This document shows, piece by piece, positions 6,840-16,206 of a DNA stretch of 56,516 bases. Positions within the stretch are counted from its first letter, which is position 1. Each line of letters begins with the position of its first letter. Origin of the DNA: Proteobacteria bacterium UBA1844 (GTDB lineage: Bacteria; Pseudomonadota; Gammaproteobacteria; Steroidobacterales; Woeseiaceae); contig DDIS01000101.1 of assembly GCA_002338615.1 (NCBI GenBank), positions 1 through 56,516 on the forward strand. Reading direction: 5' to 3'. The translations under genes and the position numbers were made by a program. Below the pieces are notes generated by a model that saw only the letters and a program-made list of their open reading frames with translations, had not been told where the DNA came from and did no database searches.

Positions 6840-9215
6840 TCAGTTGGACGGTTTCGTATTTATCGTCACCTTGCTGATCGTACCGGTAAACTTGCTGCTC
6901 TCGAGTGTGTAGTCATCGGACACGGGCGTTTCGTGATCGACACCGACGCCGGCCGTCTCATCGGCGGAGTAGACGTTCGGTTCCGTTTTTGCGACCTTGC
7001 CCGAGCCTACCGTTTTGCCGTCGACGCTCAGCGTGACCGTACCGCTGCCGCCCCGACCGCCGTCATAGGCGAAATCCATTTTCACGACAGAGGCGCCGCT
7101 CGGCAGTGCTGCATTGCCAGCAATCCTGGTCTTGTCGATACCGAGATAGTTGTAGGTGAAGACGGGAATCCCGTCGATGACATACAGGCTATAGCCGCCA
7201 AACCGGCCGCCCTGCGCGAGAATCACGCCATTGGTAGCTGTGCCTTCCGTCTCGATTTCCGCCTCGATGGTATACGACGTGTTCTTGGTGTTGATGAAGT
7301 CGTTCTCGAGCAGGCCCGCCATCCCTTCGGAAAGCGTCAGTTTGGTTCTGCCGAACATCAGGTCGGGTCGCCCCGCGACATCGGGATTGGCCAGTTCGAT
7401 GAGTCGATCGTCAAGCGGCAGGACGTTGTATTTGCGCGCCTCGGCAAGGAAACGATCCTGCAGTTCAGCTACTTTGCCCGGATACTTTTTCGCCAGATCC
7501 GTGGACATGCTGAAGTCTTCCGCGACGTTGTACAGCTCCCAGGTATCCTCCTCCAGGGAATTCGCCGGCTTTCCCCAGGGCGTTACGTGAATCGTGCGAG
7601 CCATCCAGCCGTCACTGTACAAAGCGCGGTTGCCGAACATCTCGAAATACTGGATTGTATGGCGATCTGCCGCATTGGCGTTGTTGAAGCTGTAGAGCAT
7701 GCTGACACCCTCTATGGGCTTCTGTGGAATGCTGTCAACGACCTTGGGCTCGGGCAATCCGGTCGCTTCCAGGATTGTCGGGACAATATCAATCACGTGG
7801 TGCCACTGTGATCGCATTTCACCCTTCGCCTTGATGCCATTCGGCCAGTGGACCGCCATGCCCTGGCGCGTGCCACCGTAGTCCGACGCAACCTGTTTGG
7901 TCCATGCGAAAGGCGAGTCGTAGGCTACCGCCCAGCCCGCCGCCATATGCGGATAGGTTTCCGAGCCACCCCACTTGTCGTAGTACTGGAGCATGAATTC
8001 AACATCGGAGCCCTTCGGCTCTGCGTTAAAGTAGGTCATCTCGTTGTACAGTCCATTGGCGACGCCCTCGGCACTGGTTCCGTTGTCGCCAGCGATGTAG
8101 AAAATCAACGTGTTGTCGATCTCGCCCATACCTTCGACGGCCGTCACTAGCCGGCCGATCTCGGTATCGGTCATGTCAATGAAGGCGGCGAACACTTCAG
8201 CTTGCCGGGCGAACAGTTTCTGTTCGTTTGCGCTAAGGTCCTTCCAGTCCTTGATCCAGTCGGGCTTGGCCGCAAGCTTCGTTCCTTTCGGAATCACTCC
8301 GCTCTTCAACTGTCTCTGGTAGATTTCATTTCGAAGCACATCCCAGCCCGCGTCGAAGCGCCCCTTCTGCTTGTCAATATAGGACTTCGGTACGTGGTGC
8401 GGCGCGTGCGTTGCACCCGGAGCAAAGTAGACGAAAAAGGGTTTCTCCGGCGTAAGCGACTGCTGGAACTCAATCCACTCGATCGCTTTCGTGGTCATGT
8501 CAGTCAGGAAGTGGTAGCTCGGGTCAGCCGGCGTTTCCACCCGGTTCTGGTTGTGGTATATCGTCGGTGTCCACTGATTGGTTTCGCCGCCCATGAAACC
8601 GTAAAACTCATCGAATCCCTGGTGATTGGGCCAGCGAGTCATCGGTCCCGACGGGCTGATCTCCCACACAGCCGTCTCGTGCCACTTGCCAAAAGCCGCG
8701 GTACTGAAACCGTTGTAGTTGAGCATTTTGCCAATCGATGCCACATCATCCGGCAAGACCCCCGTGTAACCGGGAAACGACGTCGCTAGTTCGGTGATCT
8801 TGCCCATCGCGGCCGAATGGTGATTGCGGCCGGTCTTCAGCGCCTGGCGCGTCGGCGAGCACAAAGCCGTCGAGTGGAACTGGTTGAAGAAGATGCCTTC
8901 GTTCGCCAGCTGATCGAAAGTCGGCGTTGCTACCGGCCCGCCGAAGTGACTCGTGCCACCAAAACCAAGATCGTCGATCAGGACGACTATGACGTTGGGG
9001 GCACTCTTGGGTGCGGTAGCCTCAAACACTTCCGGACGATCCATGTCGCGCGCGTCCAATGTCGTAATCGGTGCCATGTAGGGTGCCTTGATCGGCAACA
9101 CTTCGCGGTCCACGAACGTCGGGGTGGGTGGCTGGATCTTGGCCGCTTGCTGCGCCTGCGCGGTGCCAGATGCCGCGAGAATCGCCGCGAGGGAAAACAG
9201 AATGGATTTCAGCAT
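6840..9215 (-). CDS. Secreted arylsulfatase-type sulfatase
   Basis: A 791-residue type I sulfatase. Residues 1-22 are a signal peptide ending AQAQQ. NVIVVLIDDLGFGGTSHFGG supplies the calcium-binding Asp81/Asp82, and C-S-P-T-R-Q-A-L-K-T-G-R (119-130) is the sulfatase signature whose Cys119 is converted to formylglycine. GDNGTSAEG is the second metal motif. The residue-650-to-end part is a beta-sandwich-like extension (YSLYVIDGIPVFTYNYLG), giving the ~780-residue arylsulfatase subfamily of alkyl or aryl sulfate ester hydrolases. No formylglycine-generating enzyme is in the window. It is first in a minus-strand cluster with an outer-membrane barrel and DUF3604, pointing to desulfation of an imported or periplasmic organosulfate. 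Exact substrate is unknown. Confidence 0.93.
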   Translation of the reverse strand: MLKSILFSLAAILAASGTAQAQQAAKIQPPTPTFVDREVLPIKAPYMAPITTLDARDMDRPEVFEATAPKSAPNVIVVLIDDLGFGGTSHFGGPVATPTFDQLANEGIFFNQFHSTALCSPTRQALKTGRNHHSAAMGKITELATSFPGYTGVLPDDVASIGKMLNYNGFSTAAFGKWHETAVWEISPSGPMTRWPNHQGFDEFYGFMGGETNQWTPTIYHNQNRVETPADPSYHFLTDMTTKAIEWIEFQQSLTPEKPFFVYFAPGATHAPHHVPKSYIDKQKGRFDAGWDVLRNEIYQRQLKSGVIPKGTKLAAKPDWIKDWKDLSANEQKLFARQAEVFAAFIDMTDTEIGRLVTAVEGMGEIDNTLIFYIAGDNGTSAEGVANGLYNEMTYFNAEPKGSDVEFMLQYYDKWGGSETYPHMAAGWAVAYDSPFAWTKQVASDYGGTRQGMAVHWPNGIKAKGEMRSQWHHVIDIVPTILEATGLPEPKVVDSIPQKPIEGVSMLYSFNNANAADRHTIQYFEMFGNRALYSDGWMARTIHVTPWGKPANSLEEDTWELYNVAEDFSMSTDLAKKYPGKVAELQDRFLAEARKYNVLPLDDRLIELANPDVAGRPDLMFGRTKLTLSEGMAGLLENDFINTKNTSYTIEAEIETEGTATNGVILAQGGRFGGYSLYVIDGIPVFTYNYLGIDKTRIAGNAALPSGASVVKMDFAYDGGRGGSGTVTLSVDGKTVGSGKVAKTEPNVYSADETAGVGVDHETPVSDDYTLESSKFTGTISKVTINTKPSN

Positions 9216-9243
9216 TACGATGCCTCTTCAATAGGTAACGAGG

Positions 9244-9399
9244 TTAAAAGAAAGTCACGCTTGCAGGCTCGGGCAAAGCCATATCGCCAGCCGGGACTTT
9301 GGCCAGGCTCCCATTCACGATTGCCATGACTCGAGGGAATTCGGAGGATACGCCCAGCGTCGACGCAGCTCGAGGACGTCTGCCGAGATCGTTCTTCAT
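9244..9399 (-). CDS. Possible small ORF upstream of the sulfatase
   Basis: A 51-codon ATG frame, MKNDLGRRPRAASTLG to PEPASVTFF and TAA, with GAGGGG about 9 bases before the ATG. It ends 28 bases before the sulfatase start, so it could be the first cistron or a leader of that operon. The sequence has no recognisable domain or signal peptide. If it is not real, the 404 bases between 9215 and 9620 hold only the sulfatase promoter region, in which I see no clear operator. Confidence 0.25.
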   Translation of the reverse strand: MKNDLGRRPRAASTLGVSSEFPRVMAIVNGSLAKVPAGDMALPEPASVTFF

Positions 9400-9619
9400 A
9401 TTTTGATCCCCTCACTTGGGAACGGTCGATAGTTAGCGTTGCGGCTCTTGTCGAAGTTCGGCCATAATTCTGACAAGCTGCGCAAAGGACCGATATCAAA
9501 AAAACGCACGATCTGACGTCCGGTGTGTCGCGCTAATTCTTGCGATCGGACAGTGCCGCGGACACGAAACACGCGTCGCCTGCGGTACGATCACTCAGCC
9601 GGGGCGGTAACCGCAGCCG

Positions 9620-10063
9620 TCATTCCTGGCCGCAGGGCCGGCGCGATGGTTTGCCAGCAGAGTTCGAGGGCTTCCAGGGTTGATGCAGCGTTTCAGACGG
9701 TCGTTCGCCCATCGCTTTCCTGTAGTCGAGCGCAAACTGGCTCATGTGATTGAAGCCACAGCTGCGGGCGATTTCCGCAACCGTTTTTTTCGCAGGGCGT
9801 GCTTGCAGCAGGAAACGGCGGGCCTGATTCAGGCGCCGCCGCTTGAGGTACGCCATCGGCGTCTCGCCGTAGGTTTTCAGGAACAGATAGCCGAGGGTGC
9901 GGGGACTCACGCCGGCCGCCCGGCACAGGTCGCGCAGGTGGATTCTTTCGGCCAGATGTCCCGACATGTAGGCGAGGGCGTTCGCGAGCTCCGGGCGTTG
10001 CGCCCTATCCACGTTTTTGCGTTTCGAGTTGTCCAACAGGATCTCGTGCGTGTCTGGCTGCAA
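9620..10063 (-). CDS. AraC-type protein reduced to its DNA-binding domain
   Basis: A 147-residue protein that is almost entirely the AraC/XylS double helix-turn-helix. HTH1 is IHLRDLCRAAGVSPRTLGYL, the linker is PMAYLKRRRLNQARRFLL, and HTH2 is VAEIARSCGFNHMSQFALDY, ending GERPSETL. No ATG begins the frame; the listed start is a TTG, and an in-frame TAG lies 36 bases upstream. The neighbouring AraC gene ends only 179 bases upstream, so there is no room for a normal sensor domain. It is either a stand-alone DNA-binding regulator or the remnant of a longer gene. Its target could be the sulfatase operon (next gene, same strand) or the TonB receptor. Confidence 0.7.
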   Translation of the reverse strand: MQPDTHEILLDNSKRKNVDRAQRPELANALAYMSGHLAERIHLRDLCRAAGVSPRTLGYLFLKTYGETPMAYLKRRRLNQARRFLLQARPAKKTVAEIARSCGFNHMSQFALDYRKAMGERPSETLHQPWKPSNSAGKPSRRPCGQE

Positions 10064-10241
10064 ACACCAATCCTGCGCGCTTCGCGAATCCGGGTGCTAT
10101 CGGGATTGCGCATGGAACATGAGTTCGTGTCGCGGTGAACGCCAGGGCAGGCCGCAAGAGCGCTCAACGCGTGTAAATGCCGCGCTGCATCGTCACACCG
10201 GCGGTGCTGTTCCAATGCTGCGCCGGATTGCGCGGAGCATA

Positions 10242-11231
10242 CTATTCCGGATTGGTGTCCCGTGCGTCGGCGAGCGTAGCGCTCGGACTCTGCCCGAACA
10301 GTTGTTTGTACTGCACTGCAAACTGGCTCAGGTGGCTGAAGCCGAAGTTGCTGGCCTCACCGGTCACGGTCGTCGCGGCGCCGGGGGTTTGCAAGCGGCG
10401 GCGAACCTCGTTCAGGCGCAGCAGACGAAGATAGCGCGACGGGCTCGTGCCGAATGCGCCCGAAAATGCGTACTCGAGATAGCGCCGACTAACGTGCAGT
10501 GCAACGCAGAGTTCGTCGATGCTGACAGGTTCCGAAATACGCTCGCGCATATAGGCTTCCGCGCGTCGCGCGAAGCTGAAATGTGCGAGTGCCTGGTAAC
10601 ATGATTTCTGCGGCGCCGTATCGAGGGTAATCAATGCGGCGCCGAGGCAATTGCGGATGTCCGCGAGCAACCACCGTTCGCGGTCGATGACATTGGACGC
10701 CGGTGGTGCGGGCATGAAGATGGCTCTGGCGGCCCGCCAGAGGTCGGCATGCCGCAAAGGGTCAGGCCTGACCGGCGCAAAATCGCATCCGAATTCAAAC
10801 GCGCCCGATTGCTGCACGTTCTGTTCAATGGATTCAATCCAGTGCGGCGGCACGACGAGGGAGGTGCTGTTGTAGTTTGCAGAGACATGCCCGTTCAGCT
10901 CAGCACCGCGTCTGAAAAACAACAGGCGCGACTTGTTGACCGGGATACCGCTCCAGGTTGCCCGGGAATGTTGCGGTATCAGGCCAATGCAATAGCGCTG
11001 CGAATCGAGACGGCCGCGAACCCTGACCGGCTGGTTCACAATACTTTGGTCGATCGAAAAGTCGGCCAGCGTAACCTGTCTGAGCGTGGCTTCGAGCTTG
11101 CCGGGTTTGAGCTGCATGAGCTCAAGATCCGAGCCGCTTACGGCATGGTTGAGTTCGTCCACGTCGTGCAAGCGTAATGTGGCCGAATCCTGTGCCGCCG
11201 GACTGTCGCTGGATTCATCCATACGGTGCAT
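10242..11231 (-). CDS. AraC-family transcriptional regulator (EutR-like)
   Basis: A 329-residue regulator from the ATG at 11231; the open frame extends upstream but that extension overlaps the promoter region and looks non-coding. Residues up to about 215 form a sensor domain without obvious ligand motif (LRQVTLADFSIDQSI, VPPHWIESIEQNVQQSGAF). The C-terminal 110 residues are an AraC DNA-binding domain: VSIDELCVALHVSRRYLEYA, then GTSPSRYLRLLRLNEVRRRL, then TGEASNFGFSHLSQFAVQYK. This arrangement resembles the EutR group. The gene is divergent from the TonB receptor at 11639. A direct repeat with 20-bp period just upstream of the receptor promoter is the likely binding site. The inducer is unknown. 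Confidence 0.9.
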   Translation of the reverse strand: MHRMDESSDSPAAQDSATLRLHDVDELNHAVSGSDLELMQLKPGKLEATLRQVTLADFSIDQSIVNQPVRVRGRLDSQRYCIGLIPQHSRATWSGIPVNKSRLLFFRRGAELNGHVSANYNSTSLVVPPHWIESIEQNVQQSGAFEFGCDFAPVRPDPLRHADLWRAARAIFMPAPPASNVIDRERWLLADIRNCLGAALITLDTAPQKSCYQALAHFSFARRAEAYMRERISEPVSIDELCVALHVSRRYLEYAFSGAFGTSPSRYLRLLRLNEVRRRLQTPGAATTVTGEASNFGFSHLSQFAVQYKQLFGQSPSATLADARDTNPE

Positions 11232-11309
11232 TATTGCTTTTTCTTGCAGGACGCTTGCATCGTAGCCGGGTGTAGCGCGCCCGACAAGAAAAACAGGCAT
11301 GGCCCAAAG

Positions 11310-11339
11310 CTGGCGGGATGATACTGCGACTGGCGGGAT
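11310..11339 (+). promoter_or_regulatory. Tandem direct repeat, likely AraC operator
   Basis: CTGGCGGGAT occurs at 11310-11319 and again at 11330-11339, identical and exactly 20 bp (two helical turns) apart in the same orientation. Direct repeats with this spacing are how AraC-family dimers usually bind. The second copy ends 3 bp before a -35 box, the position expected for an activator site. Confidence 0.65.
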
Positions 11340-11342
11340 AAA

Positions 11343-11371
11343 TTGCACTGCATTTTGCGCAGAATTGATAA
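11343..11371 (+). promoter_or_regulatory. Putative sigma70 promoter of the second TonB receptor
   Basis: TTGCAC (11343-11348), a 17-bp spacer and TGATAA (11366-11371) face the receptor at 11639. The predicted start would leave a leader of about 260 bases. The -35 is weak, which fits dependence on an activator bound to the adjacent direct repeat. Confidence 0.5.
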
Positions 11372-11638
11372 CCCATCGATCATCTCGACACGAAAGCGCC
11401 CGGGCGCAAGGAATGCAATTTCGCTATCGCGCCGAGGTATTGGTCGTAATAATGCGGCCGACCCTGCAGCCGTGTTTTCGGCCTTGTTGCAATGGGAGCT
11501 TTTCGAATGCCGATACCCGCGGCCGCCGTAGAGCGCCGCGCGCAAAGCTCTCATTCGCTCCCCCCCGGCAAAGATGTGATGAAATAGTCGAGTGAAACAA
11601 CTACTATTTATCAGGAGGGTCCGATCCAGGGGAGCGCC

Positions 11639-14059
11639 ATGTTTAGAAAAACTGAAGTCAACAGAGCTGTATGCATTGCTTTGGCGACGTCTGCAGGGTT
11701 GGCCGCAGCACCGGTTATGGCCGACTTTGAAGAAATCGTCGTAACGGCAACCAAACGGGCGACAGATCTTCAGGACACGCCGATCGCGATACAAGTGCTT
11801 AGCGAAGAAAAACTCGACGAACTCAATATCGCGAATTTTGACGACTATATTCGTTATCTACCCAACGTGAATTCGGCGGGCCGAGGTCCGGGCCAGTCAT
11901 CGGTATTCATTCGCGGTATGGCCACCGACTCGTCGGATCAGACCTCCGTCGAAATTGGCGCACCGGTACCCAACGTCGCGCTGTATCTCGATGAGCAGCC
12001 CGTCAGCTCGGGTGGACGAAATCTTGACCTGTACACCGCGGATATTGCCCGGGTGGAAGTATTGCCGGGCCCCCAGGGCACCCTGTTCGGCGCCAGTTCA
12101 CAGGCTGGTACAGTCCGCCTGATTACCAATAAGCCGGTCTACAACGAGTTCCAGTCGGGATTCGATGCGAGTTACGCAGTCACCAGCGGCGGTGACCCCA
12201 GCAATAGTGTCGAGGCTTTCATCAACCTCCCGGTTATCGACGACAGGTTCGCCGTCCGCGCCGTGTTCTATAATGCGGTCGAAGGCGGCTACATAGACAA
12301 TGTGTTTGGTGAAAATTCGTACAAACCGACTGATGTGGGTTACCCGGTCGGGTCGCCAAACACGGTCGTCAATAATATCGCGCTTGTCGAAGATGACTTT
12401 AACGACGCCGTGTATCGTGGTGCGCGCGTCAGCGCGAAAATTGCGCTTGGCGAGGACTGGGAACTCATTCCGCAATTCATGACCCAGGCGCTGGATGTCG
12501 ACGGCGTCTTCGATCATTCGCCGCCGTCCATCGCCAACCTCGATTCAGAATCGGCGGGCAGTCGTGTCGTCGGTGATCTCAAGGTGCAGCGCTTCTTCCC
12601 CGATTTTCTGGACGATGATTTCAGCCAGCTCTCGCTGACCGTGAACGGTCGACTGGGCGTGCTGGATCTCGTTTATGCGGGTTCTTACCTCGATCGCGAA
12701 GTCAACAACAGCTTCGACTACAGCGGCTATACACAAGTTGGTGAATTTGGCGCTTATTACATCTGTGACTACGCCAATTATGCCGCTTACGGATTTTATG
12801 GAACCTGCGGCGATCCGACGCAGGGCATGATCGCGCATATCGAGAACAAGCGCAGCACGCACGAGTTCCGATTGTCGTATGCCGAGAGCGAGAAGTTCGA
12901 ATTCGTTGCCGGCGTATTCCTCGACGATGTTCAGGCCAAGGTCGATACCAACTTCTATGTCGCAGGGTCTGTCGGGGCTTTCGCACCCAATTCGTCGCAT
13001 TCACAATCCACGGTGTTTAACCCCAATCCTCGTGCCGAGGGCATCACGTTTATGAATGATGCAATTCGCGAGGAGGAACAGATTGCCTTTTTTGGTGAGG
13101 TCACATTTAACGTCACTGATGCGCTCGCGTTGACCGTCGGCGCGCGAAACTACGACATCGAGACGACTTTAGTGGGATCGTCGAATTTTGCCACACTGTG
13201 CCCGGCTGCTCCGGCCCCGTGTACTGCAGCCGATGACAGTGACGCCGGTGTCAGTTATGACCTGGAGTTCGCGAACGACTCGCCCCTCAAGGAAGACGAC
13301 ACGATATTCAAGGGCAGCATTTCCTTCGCGCCCAATGATGACCTGCTGTTTTTTGGCACCTATTCGGAGGGCTTTCGCCCAGGCGGATTCAACCGCAGTG
13401 ATAATGTGCTGGTGCCGAAGACTTACGTCAGTGACGAAGTCACGAATATCGAGTTCGGCTGGAAAACCACATTGGCGAACGGCACGGTTCGCTTTAACGG
13501 CTCTATTTACCAGATCGATTGGGATAATGTGCAAATCGGTGTGACGGATTTCAATATCGGCGTGCTCACATTCGTACTGAATGCGGCCGATGCCGAGATC
13601 AAGGGATTCGAGGGTGACCTGACCTGGCTACCGATTGACAATCTGACGCTGGCCGCCGTGTGGTCATACAATTCGACCGAAATGGTGAAGGTCCCGCCCA
13701 ATATATCGAACCTCGCTCCACAAGGATCCGACCTGGCGCTTGCGCCGGAATTCCAGTACAACCTCAGCGCGCGCTACCTTTGGGAGGTGGGCGACAAGAA
13801 TGCGCATGCGCAATTAGTGTTCGCCCATACCGACGAGCAGTACAGTTCCATCGTTGCCGCCAATCGTTTCTTGCAGAGTCCTTACGATACGCTGGATGGC
13901 GCGATCGGAATTGGTGCGGGCAACTGGGACATCGAATTATTCGTGGAAAACCTTACGGATGAGCGCGCGGAGTTGTTCATCAATTCTCTGGACACGGATT
14001 TGCGGATAACGACGAATCGGCCACGAACGTTGGGCGTCCGTGTTTCCTATGATTTCTAG
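11639..14059 (+). CDS. TonB-dependent receptor (large, sphingomonad-type family)
   Basis: An 806-residue outer-membrane receptor. A signal peptide ends near APVMADFEE, followed at once by the TonB box EEIVVTATKR. The plug shows SSVFIRGMATDSSDQTSVEI, VALYLDEQPVSSGGRNLDLY and VEVLPGPQGTLFGASSQAGT. The barrel ends in the typical C-terminus TLGVRVSYDF with terminal Phe. This subfamily is common in Gammaproteobacteria and Sphingomonadales that take up complex organics; no siderophore signature stands out. GGGGAG lies 6 bases before the ATG. The stop overlaps the GTG start of a TPR-sulfotransferase by one base, so the two are translationally coupled. Divergent AraC regulators and the operator at 11310-11339 suggest substrate induction. 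Confidence 0.94.
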   Translation: MFRKTEVNRAVCIALATSAGLAAAPVMADFEEIVVTATKRATDLQDTPIAIQVLSEEKLDELNIANFDDYIRYLPNVNSAGRGPGQSSVFIRGMATDSSDQTSVEIGAPVPNVALYLDEQPVSSGGRNLDLYTADIARVEVLPGPQGTLFGASSQAGTVRLITNKPVYNEFQSGFDASYAVTSGGDPSNSVEAFINLPVIDDRFAVRAVFYNAVEGGYIDNVFGENSYKPTDVGYPVGSPNTVVNNIALVEDDFNDAVYRGARVSAKIALGEDWELIPQFMTQALDVDGVFDHSPPSIANLDSESAGSRVVGDLKVQRFFPDFLDDDFSQLSLTVNGRLGVLDLVYAGSYLDREVNNSFDYSGYTQVGEFGAYYICDYANYAAYGFYGTCGDPTQGMIAHIENKRSTHEFRLSYAESEKFEFVAGVFLDDVQAKVDTNFYVAGSVGAFAPNSSHSQSTVFNPNPRAEGITFMNDAIREEEQIAFFGEVTFNVTDALALTVGARNYDIETTLVGSSNFATLCPAAPAPCTAADDSDAGVSYDLEFANDSPLKEDDTIFKGSISFAPNDDLLFFGTYSEGFRPGGFNRSDNVLVPKTYVSDEVTNIEFGWKTTLANGTVRFNGSIYQIDWDNVQIGVTDFNIGVLTFVLNAADAEIKGFEGDLTWLPIDNLTLAAVWSYNSTEMVKVPPNISNLAPQGSDLALAPEFQYNLSARYLWEVGDKNAHAQLVFAHTDEQYSSIVAANRFLQSPYDTLDGAIGIGAGNWDIELFVENLTDERAELFINSLDTDLRITTNRPRTLGVRVSYDF

Positions 14060-16035
14060 TGCCTGACGGCGCAATAAGTGCGCAGCAGCTGCTGCAGGAC
14101 GGGAAACTTCAGGAAGCGCTCAAAGCAGCGCGGCAAGAGCTCGTCGAGAGTCCGAGGGATGTCGACGCGCTTTACTGCATGGCCGTTTCGCAGCGTTATC
14201 TGGGCCAGCAACATGAGGCGCTGCAAACGCTCGAACAAGTCAAAGCCGTAGCCCCGAATTACGCCAGAGCCTTTCAGGAGGCCGGCCACAACTACAAGAA
14301 ACTCGGCGACCTGGACAATGCCCGCCTGGCATACAAGCGCGCGGTCGAACTCAATCGTGCATTGATCGCATCGTGGCGGGAGCTGGCCGCGATTCACCGT
14401 CAGCAGAATAATCTCCAGCTGTCTGCGGCCGCAACGGCGGAGTTCGAACGTCTCTCGAATCTGCCACCGGAACTGGTCACGGTCACGAGTCTCATGGAGG
14501 AAAGCAAGCTGTATCGGGCGGAAAAGCTCTGCCGGGATTTCCTGCAAAAGTCGCCGCATCACATCGAGGCAATGCGGTTACTCGCGTTACTTGGCATGAA
14601 ACTTCTGATCTACGATGACGCCGAGTTTCTGCTCGAGAGCTGTGTTGAACTTGCCCCCGATTACTGGCTCGCCAGGCTGGACTATGTGACCGTCCTGCAC
14701 AAGCGTCAGAAGTTCAAGAAGGCGCTTGAACAAGCCGTCATTCTTCGGGACATGTTTCCTGGTAACTATGTGTTCGATCTGACGTTCGCGAATCAAAGTG
14801 TCGCCATCGGTAATTTTGAATCAGCACTGGAAATTTATGACAAAGTGATTGCAGCGCATCCCGGGTTCGGGCAAACCTTCCTGGCCCGGGGTCATGCGCT
14901 AAAAACGGTAGGTCGGGTGGACGAAGGGATCGAATCCTACCGTGCCGCGTATCGGGTCAGAGCAGACTTCGGTGATGCCTACTGGAGCCTCGCCAACCTC
15001 AAGACCTATCGCTTCACGGACGAAGAGATTACGCTGATGCGAACACAAATTGAGCGGCCCGAGACAGCTGCGGACGATCGCTTTCACTTGTGCTTTGCGT
15101 TAGGGAAGGGTTTGGAGGACCGTGGCCAGTACGAGGAGTCATTTGCCTGTTACGTGAAAGGCAATGAATTGCGGCGATCCGGTCTGCGCTACGATCCTGA
15201 GCGGCTGCCACTGGCCATGCAGCGCCAGATGGAAATCTGCACTCAGAGGTTATTTGAGGAGAAAACCGGCGTCGGTGGCGATTACCGAGACCCGATATTC
15301 ATCGTCGGGTTGCCGCGGGCGGGATCGACACTGCTCGAGCAGATTCTCGCATCTCACTCGGAGATAGACGGCACGATGGAATTGCCGAACATCATTGCCA
15401 CGGCGCATCGCCTGGACGGCAGGCGACTCGTCTCACAGGAAGCGAATTACCCGGCGATCCTAACGCAACTCACGGCGGAACATTTTCAGAAACTGGCCGA
15501 CACCTACATCAAGGATACGGCGATTCATCGACAAGGGGCACCGCACTTCGTCGACAAGATGCCAAATAATTTCATGCACATCGGCCTCATCCACCTGATG
15601 TTTCCAAACGCCAAAGTCATCGATGCACGCCGTCACCCGATGGCGTGTTGCTTCAGTGGTTTCAAGCAACTGTTCGCCGACGGCCAGGAATTTACCTATG
15701 GAATCGACGATATCGTTGCCTATTACAGGTCATACGTCTCGCTCATGGCGCATTGGGATGCCGTATTGCCGGGCAAAGTGCTGCGTGTGCATTATGAACA
15801 CGTGGTTAATGATGCAGAGAGCCAGGTGCGTCGTATGCTTGAGTTTCTCGGTGTACCTTTCGAGCCGGCTTGCCTCAGTTTCTACCAGACGGACCGCTCA
15901 GTGCGCACACCGAGTTCGGAACAGGTCAGGCAGCCTATTTATCGCCGGGGACTCGAGCACTGGCGCAATTTCGAGCCATATCTCGATGCGATGAAAACCG
16001 GCCTGGCGGATGAGATCGCGAACTACCCGGCCTGA
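14059..16035 (+). CDS. TPR-repeat sulfotransferase
   Basis: A 658-residue protein that starts at a GTG sharing its first base with the receptor stop (TAGTG). The first 380 residues are tetratricopeptide repeats (for example QHEALQTLEQVKAVAPNYAR and LDNARLAYKRAVELNR). The C-terminal 250 residues are a PAPS-dependent sulfotransferase: the 5'-phosphosulfate loop is PIFIVGLPRAGSTLLEQIL (about residue 412) and the 3'-phosphate motif is VIDARRHPMACCFSGFKQL. It would transfer sulfate from PAPS to an acceptor; TPR-sulfotransferases of this type include protein tyrosine and glycan acceptors, and the acceptor here is unknown. No signal peptide is visible, so it is probably cytoplasmic. Coupling to a TonB receptor is the notable context. 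Confidence 0.9.
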   Translation: MPDGAISAQQLLQDGKLQEALKAARQELVESPRDVDALYCMAVSQRYLGQQHEALQTLEQVKAVAPNYARAFQEAGHNYKKLGDLDNARLAYKRAVELNRALIASWRELAAIHRQQNNLQLSAAATAEFERLSNLPPELVTVTSLMEESKLYRAEKLCRDFLQKSPHHIEAMRLLALLGMKLLIYDDAEFLLESCVELAPDYWLARLDYVTVLHKRQKFKKALEQAVILRDMFPGNYVFDLTFANQSVAIGNFESALEIYDKVIAAHPGFGQTFLARGHALKTVGRVDEGIESYRAAYRVRADFGDAYWSLANLKTYRFTDEEITLMRTQIERPETAADDRFHLCFALGKGLEDRGQYEESFACYVKGNELRRSGLRYDPERLPLAMQRQMEICTQRLFEEKTGVGGDYRDPIFIVGLPRAGSTLLEQILASHSEIDGTMELPNIIATAHRLDGRRLVSQEANYPAILTQLTAEHFQKLADTYIKDTAIHRQGAPHFVDKMPNNFMHIGLIHLMFPNAKVIDARRHPMACCFSGFKQLFADGQEFTYGIDDIVAYYRSYVSLMAHWDAVLPGKVLRVHYEHVVNDAESQVRRMLEFLGVPFEPACLSFYQTDRSVRTPSSEQVRQPIYRRGLEHWRNFEPYLDAMKTGLADEIANYPA

Positions 16036-16206
16036 CCGGGTCCGGCGTTTTATGCCGCCTGAGTGTGACCAGGACCTGGTTCTGCGCTGCGGGCAGGCTC
16101 ACCCCGGCGGCCGAAGCCCTGCAGGTCTGTGCCCGCCAGCGCCCTCAAAAATCGCAGCTCGCTGCCGATATAAGGGGATACGACGCCAATCACGCAGTCA
16201 TCCCGC

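Noticed and set aside
6498..7811. A 437-codon plus-strand frame
   Set aside because: It spans the sulfatase and barrel genes in antisense, has no ribosome site, signal or domain, and the minus-strand genes have clear family motifs.
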